This document shows, piece after piece, positions 47,336-54,245 of a DNA stretch of 64,000 bases; position 1 is the first letter of the stretch; each line of letters begins with the position of its first letter. This DNA comes from Terriglobia bacterium (GTDB lineage Bacteria; Acidobacteriota; Terriglobia; Terriglobales; Acidobacteriaceae): the NCBI GenBank assembly GCA_020073185.1, contig JAIQFT010000012.1, forward strand, positions 30,638-94,637, written 5' to 3'. The notes below the pieces were generated by a model. It ran no database searches and was not told where the DNA came from. It was given only the letters and a program-made list of their open reading frames with translations. Position numbers and translations under genes: made by a program.

Positions 47336-47403
47336 GCTGGTCAAGCCCGGCAGTGAGGTTTGTCACAACGCCTTGTGCGTCCGGCGTAGTAGAGTAATTA
47401 GAG

Positions 47404-48861
47404 ATGTCGCGAGACAAAGTCCTCATCGTCGATGACGAGAAGCTGGTGCGCTGGTCGCTGCGCCAGAAGTGCGAGGAGTGGGGATACCAGACGGTCGAGG
47501 CGGAAAACGGCCAGGCCGCGCTGAAGCTCGCCCACAACGAGTCGCCCGACTTGGTGCTGCTCGACGTGCGCCTGCCCGACATCGGCGGCCTGGAAGTGCT
47601 GCAGCAGCTTAAGCAGAATGGCGACGCGCGCGCGGTCATCATGATCACCGCCGATCCGCAGCTCGACGACGTGAAGGCGGCGCTCAAGCTGGGCGCCTAC
47701 GACTTTGTCGGCAAGCCGATTAATTTCGACGAGCTCGCCGTCACCACCAAAAACGCGCTGGAAGCCACCAAGCTGAAGACCGAAGTCGAGGCGCTGCGCG
47801 GACAGGTGCGGCGCAAGACGGGATATCACGAGGTCATCGGCGTCTCGAAAAAAATGACCGAGCTGATGGGCTTCGTGCGCAAGGTTGCGTCCAGCGAAGC
47901 CACCACCATTCTCATCCAGGGCGAAAGCGGCACCGGCAAGGATCTGATCGCCAAGGCCATTCACTACGAGAGCACGCGCCACGAGAAGCCGTTTGTCGCC
48001 ATCAACTGCTCGGCGATCCCGGAAATGCTGATGGAGGCCGAGCTGTTCGGGCACGAGCGCGGCGCCTTTACCGACGCCAAGCAGATGAAGAAGGGCCTGT
48101 TCGAAATGGCTGACGGCGGCACGCTGTTTTTGGACGAGATCGGAGAGCTCTCGCCGCTGCTGCAGGCCAAGCTGCTGCGGGTGCTGGAAGACCAGGTGAT
48201 CCGGCGCGTCGGCGGCGTCAAAGACATGCAGGTGGACGTGCGCGTCATCGCGGCCAGCAATCGCGACTTGGAAAAAGCGGTGCGCGAGGGTCAATTCCGC
48301 CAGGATTTGTATTACCGGCTGGCGATCATCTCGATCTTTCTGCCGCCGCTGCGCGAGCGCAAGGAAGACATCCTGCCGATGGTCGATTTCTTCATCGAGC
48401 GCTACAACCGCAGGTTTCGGAAAGCGATTCGCGGGATCACCGACGAGAGCCGCAAACTGCTGCTCGCCCATGACTGGCCCGGCAATGTACGCGAGCTGAA
48501 AAACGCCATCGAGCGCGCCATGATCCTGGAGGAAGAAGATTCGCTCTGCCCGGTTTATCTGCCGTTCTCGGTGGGCCGCGCGCCGAGCGGGATGACGGCG
48601 TTCGAAGCGGTCGCCGGAGAAAGCGCGCAGCCGCTCCCGAACGGGCGCAGCCTGCCGCGCCTGTCGATTCCCGAGGGCGGGACATCGCTGGAGGAAGTCG
48701 AGCGAACGCTGGTGGATATGGCGATGCTGCAGGCCAACGGAAACCAGACCCATGCCGCCCGCCTGCTCGACATCAGCCGCGACGCCCTGCGCTATAAGCT
48801 GAAAAAATACGGACTGATGCATGGCGAAGAAGAACCAGCGGATTCCGCGGAAGCTTCTTAA
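47404..48861 (+). CDS. Sigma-54-dependent response regulator (NtrC family)
   Basis: 485 residues. The receiver domain has VLIVDDEKLVRW and phosphoacceptor Asp54 (DLVLLDVRLPD). The AAA+ domain has Walker A GESGTGKD, a GAFTDA version of the sigma-54 contact loop, Walker B GGTLFLDEIGEL and LRVLEDQVIRRVGG. The C-terminal Fis-type HTH (ARLLDISRDALRYKLKKYGL) binds enhancers. It is the probable partner of the kinase at 43861-44922, from which it is separated by the accessory segment. Confidence 0.95.
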   Translation: MSRDKVLIVDDEKLVRWSLRQKCEEWGYQTVEAENGQAALKLAHNESPDLVLLDVRLPDIGGLEVLQQLKQNGDARAVIMITADPQLDDVKAALKLGAYDFVGKPINFDELAVTTKNALEATKLKTEVEALRGQVRRKTGYHEVIGVSKKMTELMGFVRKVASSEATTILIQGESGTGKDLIAKAIHYESTRHEKPFVAINCSAIPEMLMEAELFGHERGAFTDAKQMKKGLFEMADGGTLFLDEIGELSPLLQAKLLRVLEDQVIRRVGGVKDMQVDVRVIAASNRDLEKAVREGQFRQDLYYRLAIISIFLPPLRERKEDILPMVDFFIERYNRRFRKAIRGITDESRKLLLAHDWPGNVRELKNAIERAMILEEEDSLCPVYLPFSVGRAPSGMTAFEAVAGESAQPLPNGRSLPRLSIPEGGTSLEEVERTLVDMAMLQANGNQTHAARLLDISRDALRYKLKKYGLMHGEEEPADSAEAS

Positions 48862-48865
48862 GGTC

Positions 48866-48985
48866 AGATGTAAGAAGTAAGAGTGAAGAAGTAGAACCAT
48901 GAAGCCGTCAAGCCGAGAGCAGTCGAGCCAGAATACAAAGCGAAGATTCCTACTTCTGACTTCTGCATTCCGACTTCTTAATTTC
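48866..48985. repeat. Hairpin-forming AGAAGTA / TACTTCT array between convergent genes
   Basis: The left arm (48866-48898) has GTAAGAAGTAAGAGTGAAGAAG and the right arm (48948-48985) has CCTACTTCTGACTTCTGCATT followed by CCGACTTCTTAATTTC. They can pair, and lie between the convergent regulator and PilZ genes. Confidence 0.78.
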
Positions 48986-49036
48986 TTCCAGTTCCTCCAC
49001 CTCGATCACGGGCGCATATCGACATCATTTTCGCGG

Positions 49037-49951
49037 TTAGGCATGGATGAATTCCTTCGTGGCGTGCTTCACTTGTTCGATCAGGTTGAGGAAGTCCTGG
49101 CGTGAGAGCGTATCGTGCGAGCCGAACCAGAGCAGGATCGCCTCGTCGAGCTCTTGGCTGGGAGTGTTGTCGGCGCGCGCGGGCTTCGGCGGCGCGGGCG
49201 GTGCCGAAGCCTCCGCCGCGGCTTCGCCGCTCAGTTCCGCAACGACGCGGTGCAGTTTCTCCGCATCGCCGGGCGCGATCTTGGTGAACTCAACGCCCAT
49301 GCCGCAAGTCGGCGTGGAAACGCGCACGATGCCTTCCAGTCGCATGCTGCGGCTATTGACCGCGAGTTCCATGCGGATTCCGGTGCCGACGCGGACAGGC
49401 GACATCATCTCGATATAGCAGCCGCCGAGGCTGATTTCGTTGAGGCGGCCGGTGATGGCATGTTCCTGACCGTTCTCCCAGATGCCAGCGACGCCGGCGC
49501 AGTTGAAACGCGGATAGCGACGGCGTTCCTGCAGCCGCCGCTGGGTTTCGCGGCGCTCCAAGGCGGCATGATCCAGGGGCGCAGCCGCGGGCGCGGCAGC
49601 GGGATCGACGTAAGGGTCCGCTTCGGCGCCGAGCCCGGGAAAGTTGGCTGCGGGCAGATGCTCGGCGAACAGCAGCGCCGCCCCTTCCAGCCCTTCGAGG
49701 CCGGCCACATCGTCGCCATCCTTTCCCGGGTGCCCGATCCAGGCGACGCGATAGCTCGCCCGCTTGCCCTTGTATTCCACCTGGACGGGATCGCCACGGC
49801 CGCGCAAGCAGCGCACCCCGCGCAGGCGCGCGCCGCCCGGACTGATCTCCACCGTAGTCGCGCTCTGGGTGAACGGATTGCCGTTGCTGTCCAGGCCGGA
49901 GATAGTCACCGGGAGGGCGATGCGGAGCCGCTTCTGTTGGCGTCTGCCCAT
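49037..49951 (-). CDS. Protein with two PilZ domains
   Basis: About 304 residues. The first PilZ-like domain (about 1-85) starts GRRQQKRLRIALPVTISG and includes TTVEISPGGARLRGVR. The second (about 135-235) starts RRRYPRFNCAGVAGIWENG, with TGRLNEISLGGCYIEM and MGVEFTKI. RxxxR and (D/N)xSxxG motifs of c-di-GMP binding are visible as RRRYPR and NEISLGG in the second; the first has EISPGG. C-terminal helix region unknown. Likely a c-di-GMP effector. The ATG giving MGRRQQKR was chosen; longer upstream frames look spurious. Confidence 0.8.
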   Translation of the reverse strand: MGRRQQKRLRIALPVTISGLDSNGNPFTQSATTVEISPGGARLRGVRCLRGRGDPVQVEYKGKRASYRVAWIGHPGKDGDDVAGLEGLEGAALLFAEHLPAANFPGLGAEADPYVDPAAAPAAAPLDHAALERRETQRRLQERRRYPRFNCAGVAGIWENGQEHAITGRLNEISLGGCYIEMMSPVRVGTGIRMELAVNSRSMRLEGIVRVSTPTCGMGVEFTKIAPGDAEKLHRVVAELSGEAAAEASAPPAPPKPARADNTPSQELDEAILLWFGSHDTLSRQDFLNLIEQVKHATKEFIHA

Positions 49952-50147
49952 AATGTCGTTGCGCACGATTAGCGTGGCGTCTAACCACTTAGCGTAGACG
50001 GGATTGCGCCGAAACGGTCCACCGCGCGGGGCAATTTCCCGCGGCTCCGTTCGGTTTCTGCACGGGTGCAGATTTGGGAACGTGGCGAGGCTGCTGCGGC
50101 GATCTGCCGGAAGGGTGATGGCGCGGCGCGACGGGCGCTGTGTAAGG

Positions 50148-50432
50148 CTATTCGTAGTCGATGCGCTGCTCGGTATGGCGGGCGAGGTACCAGCAGGGCG
50201 GATGACCGAGGTGTGGAAAGAGCGAATGGACGCAGGGCTGCGCCTCGGGTTCGGCGAACATGTAACTGGTCTTCTGCTTGGTCTTGTGCAGGGCGTAATA
50301 ACGATAGACCGTGACCGATCCGAGCGGCTCGCGATTGGGGATGCGGAAGCGAAGCGAGAGTTCGTCGCCGCCGTAGATGATTGCGAGGACGGCAACCGCA
50401 TAGAGCAAGGCGCGCGCGAATTTTCGCCTCAT
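50148..50432 (-). CDS. Small membrane-anchored hypothetical protein
   Basis: 94 residues with an N-terminal anchor (FARALLYAVAVLAIIYGG) and a soluble tail. No family recognised. It overlaps the stop of the preceding HAD gene by four bases (ATGA), which strongly suggests cotranslation and supports it being a real gene. The 196-bp region on to the PilZ gene start shows nothing. Confidence 0.6.
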   Translation of the reverse strand: MRRKFARALLYAVAVLAIIYGGDELSLRFRIPNREPLGSVTVYRYYALHKTKQKTSYMFAEPEAQPCVHSLFPHLGHPPCWYLARHTEQRIDYE

Positions 50433-51100
50433 GTGCCGGGCGCCAGGAGTTCGAGATGGATGGCCTCACGGCCGGGCGCGGCGGTGACGGCGAGGTGGAT
50501 GTCGGAGAGGCGCATGATGAGCACGTCGGCGTGGCGGAGTTCTTCCAGCGCGTAAGTGGTGGGAAGGGCGACAACGCGCATGCCCGCGGCTTTGCCAGCT
50601 TGGATGCCGGAAGGCGCGTCCTCGATGACAACGCACTGGCGCGGTTGGAAACCAAGCGCGGCGGCGCCTTTCAGGTAGGGTTCGGGATCGGGCTTGCCGC
50701 AGGTGATGTCGTCGGCCGAAACCATCGTCCGAGGAACAGGCAGGCTGACGGCACGCAGGCGCGTGGTGGCCAGGGCGCGCGTGGCAGAGGTCACCACGGC
50801 CCAGCGGTCGGGAGGAATGTTGGCGAGCAGGTCGGCGGCGCCGGGAATGGCGCGGAGGCCGTCGAGGTCGGCGATTTCGCGCTGCTCTAGGAGGTTGGCT
50901 TCGGCGGCGGCGTCGAGTTGAGGCGCGACCTCACGGATGGTTTCGATGGTCGGGCGGCCGTGCGCGACATGGATGACCTGGGTGGGATCGAGATGGTGTT
51001 CGCGCGCCCAGATGGACCATTGGCGCTCGACCGCGGGCCGGGATTCGATGAGCACGCCATCGAGGTCGAAGAGGATGGCGGAGCAGGAGAACTTGCGCAT
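50429..51100 (-). CDS. HAD superfamily sugar-phosphatase-like hydrolase
   Basis: 223 residues. Motif I FDLDGVL (nucleophile Asp12, Asp14), helical cap, motif II VVTSATR, motif III K in CGKPDPEPYL and motif IV VIEDAPSGIQAGKAAGM. The pattern fits the beta-phosphoglucomutase/sugar-phosphatase (YfbT, glycerol-3-phosphatase) group; exact substrate is unclear. The 5' region before the ATG is made of GAAACT repeat units (51101-51130). Confidence 0.88.
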   Translation of the reverse strand: MRKFSCSAILFDLDGVLIESRPAVERQWSIWAREHHLDPTQVIHVAHGRPTIETIREVAPQLDAAAEANLLEQREIADLDGLRAIPGAADLLANIPPDRWAVVTSATRALATTRLRAVSLPVPRTMVSADDITCGKPDPEPYLKGAAALGFQPRQCVVIEDAPSGIQAGKAAGMRVVALPTTYALEELRHADVLIMRLSDIHLAVTAAPGREAIHLELLAPGT

Positions 51101-51309
51101 AGTTTCAGTTTCGAGGTGCAGTTTCGGGTTCGCTCTGCAACGTTTGAGACCGAATCAACATTGTCGATTGCCGATTGGGCCGGACCTGAGTCTGTGATCG
51201 GCATCGCAGTCGGTACCCATATCTATTGTAGCGGGCGGGAAATACATGGCGCTCGGGGCGAGCGCGCTCCAACTTCATCCCTGAGTGCCGCGCCGGCATC
51301 CTATGACCG

Positions 51310-52332
51310 ATGACCAGTTCGGCAGGGAGTGATAGCACCATGTCGCCGCCGAGCGTGCAACGCACCGAGCGCTTCAACGCGATGCCGTGGGCTGTGACGC
51401 TGGCGGCGCTATTGGTGGCGTTCGGGTTGGTGGCGCGGCGCTATGACATGAGCACGCGCATCGGTGGCCACATGGCGAGCGCGTTTGCCAGCTTCTCGCT
51501 GTTGCTGGCGCCGTACTGGGCGTTTGGATTTGGAGCGGCGGGTGCGCTACGGCGAGCGCTGACCAACCCAATGGCGCGCGTGCTGGCGCCGGGAGCCCTG
51601 CTGGTCGCGTACCTGGTGTTCGCGATTCCGCGGGGAGAGTTTCGCTGGTACTACGCGGCCGTTCTGTTCGCCATCCCGGTGGGACTGGCGGCGATGTTTG
51701 AGTTCGTGCCGCCGCGTGATGGCGCATTGAGCTGGCAGGATGTGGCCGCACTGGTGGTGGTAGGAGCGCCGGTGGAGTTTCGTCTGCTGGCGGGAGCGTG
51801 GCCGCATCCGGGGCTGAGCGCGCTGCCGAAGTTTCTGCTGGTGGACGGTGCGCTGTACGCGTTTCTGGTGGTGCGCGGGCTGGAGGGAGTGGGGTTCGAT
51901 TTTCGTATACGCCTGCGCGATGTTGCGATCGGGCTACGCGAGTGGGCGCTTTATGCGCCGATCGCGATTGGGCTGGGACTGGCGCTGGGGTTCATTCATT
52001 GGACTCCCCGGAAGCCGGACGCGGCAGTGATGGCAGCCTCGTACCTGATCACGTTTTTCTTTGTCGCCGTTCCCGAGGAGTTCTTCTTTCGCGGGCTGCT
52101 GCAGAACCTGCTGGAGCCGCGAGTGGGGCGCGGGCGCGCGCTGGCGTTGGCGGCGGTGATCTTTGGGCTGGCGCATTTCAACAAGCCGCTGCCATTCAAT
52201 TGGCGGTACGTGATCATGGCGACGATGGCGGGCGTGTTTTATGGGAGAGCGTGGCTGGACCGGCGGCGGCTGACGGCTTCGGCGATCACGCACGCGACGG
52301 TGGATGTGGTGTGGGGATTGTGGTGGAAGTAG
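51310..52332 (+). CDS. CPBP family intramembrane metalloprotease
   Basis: 340 residues with about eight helices. The Abi/CAAX signature is VPEEFFFRGLLQNLLEP (EExxxR with second Glu) and AAVIFGLAHFNKPLPFNWRY (metal His), followed by THATVDVVWGLWW. Members include Rce1-like peptidases and immunity proteins. A better ribosome binding site (CAGGGAG) precedes an in-frame ATG ten codons downstream, which is an equally plausible start. Confidence 0.86.
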   Translation: MTSSAGSDSTMSPPSVQRTERFNAMPWAVTLAALLVAFGLVARRYDMSTRIGGHMASAFASFSLLLAPYWAFGFGAAGALRRALTNPMARVLAPGALLVAYLVFAIPRGEFRWYYAAVLFAIPVGLAAMFEFVPPRDGALSWQDVAALVVVGAPVEFRLLAGAWPHPGLSALPKFLLVDGALYAFLVVRGLEGVGFDFRIRLRDVAIGLREWALYAPIAIGLGLALGFIHWTPRKPDAAVMAASYLITFFFVAVPEEFFFRGLLQNLLEPRVGRGRALALAAVIFGLAHFNKPLPFNWRYVIMATMAGVFYGRAWLDRRRLTASAITHATVDVVWGLWWK

Positions 52333-52348
52333 GCGGGCAGGCTTTCGG

Positions 52349-52466
52349 GAGGGTCTGATCAACTCCGGTTTTTGAAGGGGACGGCCTTCAGGCCGCCCGT
52401 AAATGCCGCAGAAATAGCACGGCTTTAGCCGCTGAAGGACTGACGACGTACTTGATCAGAGTTTCC
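52349..52466. repeat. 118-bp palindromic interspersed repeat, copy 2
   Basis: 97% identical to 7449-7566, in the same orientation, with TCTGATCAA inverted ends. It follows the CPBP gene. Being nearly identical 45 kb apart, it has spread recently or is under sequence constraint. Confidence 0.85.
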
Positions 52467-52553
52467 TTAGGCTTCAGGCTTCAGGCGCAAGGCTGCAACA
52501 AACGAATCTCCCGCAATAAGCTATGATGGATATGGCCACAAGGGGCCGCAATC

Positions 52554-52643
52554 ATGCCTGAATGGATGTGGTTTGTTGTTGTCGTGGCAGCTTGGGTGGT
52601 GGTGACGCAGTGGCTCTTGCCTAAGCTGGGAATTCCGACCTGA
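52554..52643 (+). CDS. Very small single-helix membrane protein (possible selenoprotein continuing past TGA)
   Basis: 29 residues: PEWMWFVVVVAAWVVVTQW helix, then LLPKLGIPT and TGA. AAGGGG lies 8 bases before the ATG. If TGA (52641-52643) were read as selenocysteine, the frame continues 26 codons to TAG at 52724, with a Cys five residues later (U-R-S-A-A-C). A 7-bp stem with loop GGA begins 16 bases after the TGA. Either the short form is real, or the longer form is; translation of neither is proven. Confidence 0.5.
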   Translation: MPEWMWFVVVVAAWVVVTQWLLPKLGIPT

Positions 52644-52659
52644 AGAAGCGCCGCCTGCT

Positions 52660-52676
52660 CCGTCGAGGATCGACGG
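52660..52676 (+). promoter_or_regulatory. Candidate bacterial SECIS-like stem-loop
   Basis: Stem CCGTCGA / TCGACGG with loop GGA. The loop starts 23 bases after the TGA and its first base is G, in line with the published loose model for bacterial SECIS elements (apical loop 16-37 nt from UGA, early G). Short GC hairpins are common by chance, so this is suggestive only. Confidence 0.35.
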
Positions 52677-52834
52677 AAAAAAAGTCCGGAGTCGCAAGTC
52701 CCGAGTACCGAGTCACGACAATAGTTTGCTCCTACGGTTTCTGCGAACTCTCGCCGTGCTTGCGGCTCTCTTGTCCTCACTGACACTCAAACCCAGGACT
52801 GCCGCCCTGGGCTAAAGCGGACGTCCCTGCGGGA

Positions 52835-53782
52835 CTATCTTTCGGCGGCTAAGATTTCGGTGAGGGCTGAGCGCGGGGTGCGCGAGACGGGCGGCTGGTC
52901 AAAGGCGAAGACGCGCCGGGCATTAAGGCGGAGAAAATGTTCCCTGGTTTCGGGCAGCATAGGCAGGGAATCGGCAGCGCGCAGGGCATCAGACCAATCC
53001 ATTCCGTTGCTGCCCCACATACATCGTTCCTGAAAGACTCCTGAAAAGAAGTTCGATTGTGGGTCGTCGCGCTCGGAATGGCGCGCTCTCCAAGATTCCT
53101 TCAGATGGACCAAAGCGCCGGGATCGAGGGCGAAGAAGACGTTCTCGCAACGACCGGCGATGGCGGCGATATCGGCCAACTGGGGATGAAGCTGCGCCAG
53201 GACGAGGGAGAGATCCTGAAAATCGCAGACGAGCTGGCCGGCGTTGTCAGGCAGATTGCAGGTGGCGGGTAATTGCACGAGCACGGGAACGGCGAGTTCG
53301 GCGGCCTTGGCGAACAGCGGGTAGATGCGCGCGTCGGTGAGCGGGAGCTTGAAACTGTCGGCGTGCAGGTAGACGCCGCGAAAAGCATGGGCGGTGACGG
53401 CGAGTTCGATCTCGCGGAGGCTCTCGGTGATGTCGAAGGGGTTGTAGCCGGCGAGGCCGATGAAGCGGGAAGAGGATTCGGTGTAGCGGAGGACGTCTTC
53501 GAGGCGAGTGTCGACGCACATCCACTGGCGTTCGCAGGACCACTTCTTGCATTGCGAGACCAGGGCCTGGCCGATGCCGGCTTGGTCCAGTTGGGCTTCG
53601 CTGGGCGGGTGAAGCGGGCAGGAACCGGGTGAGGTGCGGGAACTGGGGTGGAAGAGGACGTCGATGGCGGCGTGAGTTGCGAGTTGCGAGTTGTAAGGTG
53701 TGAACAAAAGTCCCTCGGCGGCTAGGCCGCCAGTCCACTCGAAGCTCAACCGCAGGGCTTCGGCGCTCGGCGCCTCGGTCAC
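52835..53782 (-). CDS. Amidohydrolase-related TIM-barrel protein
   Basis: Up to 315 residues. The barrel opening is AAIDVLFHPSSR, then RFIGLAGYNPFDITESLREIELAV, GVYLHADSFKLPLTDARIYPLFAKAAELAVPVLVQLP, VLAQLHPQLADIAAIAGRCENVFFALD, and a final MWGSNGMDW, as in amidohydrolase_2 proteins. The usual metal motif HTH is replaced by VLFHP, so metal binding may differ. The N-terminus is uncertain: a GCGAGTTGCGAGTTG array at 53672-53697 encodes NSQLATH just before the barrel, and a TTG at 53707 may be the start. Confidence 0.72.
   Translation of the reverse strand: MTEAPSAEALRLSFEWTGGLAAEGLLFTPYNSQLATHAAIDVLFHPSSRTSPGSCPLHPPSEAQLDQAGIGQALVSQCKKWSCERQWMCVDTRLEDVLRYTESSSRFIGLAGYNPFDITESLREIELAVTAHAFRGVYLHADSFKLPLTDARIYPLFAKAAELAVPVLVQLPATCNLPDNAGQLVCDFQDLSLVLAQLHPQLADIAAIAGRCENVFFALDPGALVHLKESWRARHSERDDPQSNFFSGVFQERCMWGSNGMDWSDALRAADSLPMLPETREHFLRLNARRVFAFDQPPVSRTPRSALTEILAAER
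53672..53697. repeat. GAGTTGC heptamer array within the amidohydrolase 5' end
   Basis: Three and a half units (GTGAGTTGC, GAGTTGC, GAGTTGTAAGG) lie inside the open frame immediately before conserved sequence begins. In other spacers such arrays are noncoding, so either the true start lies inside or beyond it, or the array has been captured into the coding region. Confidence 0.65.
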
Positions 53783-53804
53783 GGCTGAAGCCGGAACCTA
53801 CCGA

Positions 53805-53875
53805 GCCCTGCTCTACCGGGCACAGCGATGGACGGCGAGCAGGTCATGGGCAAGCTGAAGGCCCTGCTCTACCGG
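53805..53875. repeat. Two direct copies of GCCCTGCTCTACCGG
   Basis: An exact 15-bp repeat at 53805-53819 and 53861-53875 in the 463-bp divergent region between the amidohydrolase and POR genes. No gene is seen in this region. Confidence 0.7.
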
Positions 53876-53943
53876 TCCTTGCCCTACCCCGCGAGCGTGC
53901 CCTAACTACAAGCCGAGCGTAGTCCAGACGGGAGGGGTGGGAA

Positions 53944-53979
53944 GTGAGAAATATCACCCCTGATTGTGACCCCTATCAC
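53944..53979. promoter_or_regulatory. Two CRP-like operators, centres 22 bp apart
   Basis: GTGAGAAATATCAC (53944-53957) and GTGACCCCTATCAC (53966-53979) both fit GTGA-N6-TCAC, the core of CRP-type sites (the second is flanked as TTGTGA). Their centres are two helical turns apart. They lie 267 bp before the POR start and 162 bp before the divergent amidohydrolase ORF end. A CRP/FNR-family regulator is inferred from the palindromes only. Confidence 0.6.
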
Positions 53980-54245
53980 TGCCCCTGCGAAGGCGTAAGA
54001 AGACCATGGACAGATACTGAGGCCATGCTTTAGGCCAGGGCGAAGGGGACGCTATACGACTGAGCGCCCGGACGGGATCGCCCGTCACCTCCACTCCATA
54101 GAGGTCACCCCACAGTGCTTCGGCGCAGCTATTCCGACCAAAACCACAAAACCAGACGATACGCCGAGTGGGTACAAGTTCCGCAAATTCTTAACGCATA
54201 CCTGCGTTGACCGCAGCGCCATGGGCGCGCGAAAGAGAGGACGAA

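Noticed and set aside
48061..48080. GAFTDA instead of GAFTGA in the sigma-54 activator suggested a defective activator
   Set aside because: GAFTDA is a frequent natural variant in NtrC-family regulators, so loss of sigma-54 interaction is not implied.
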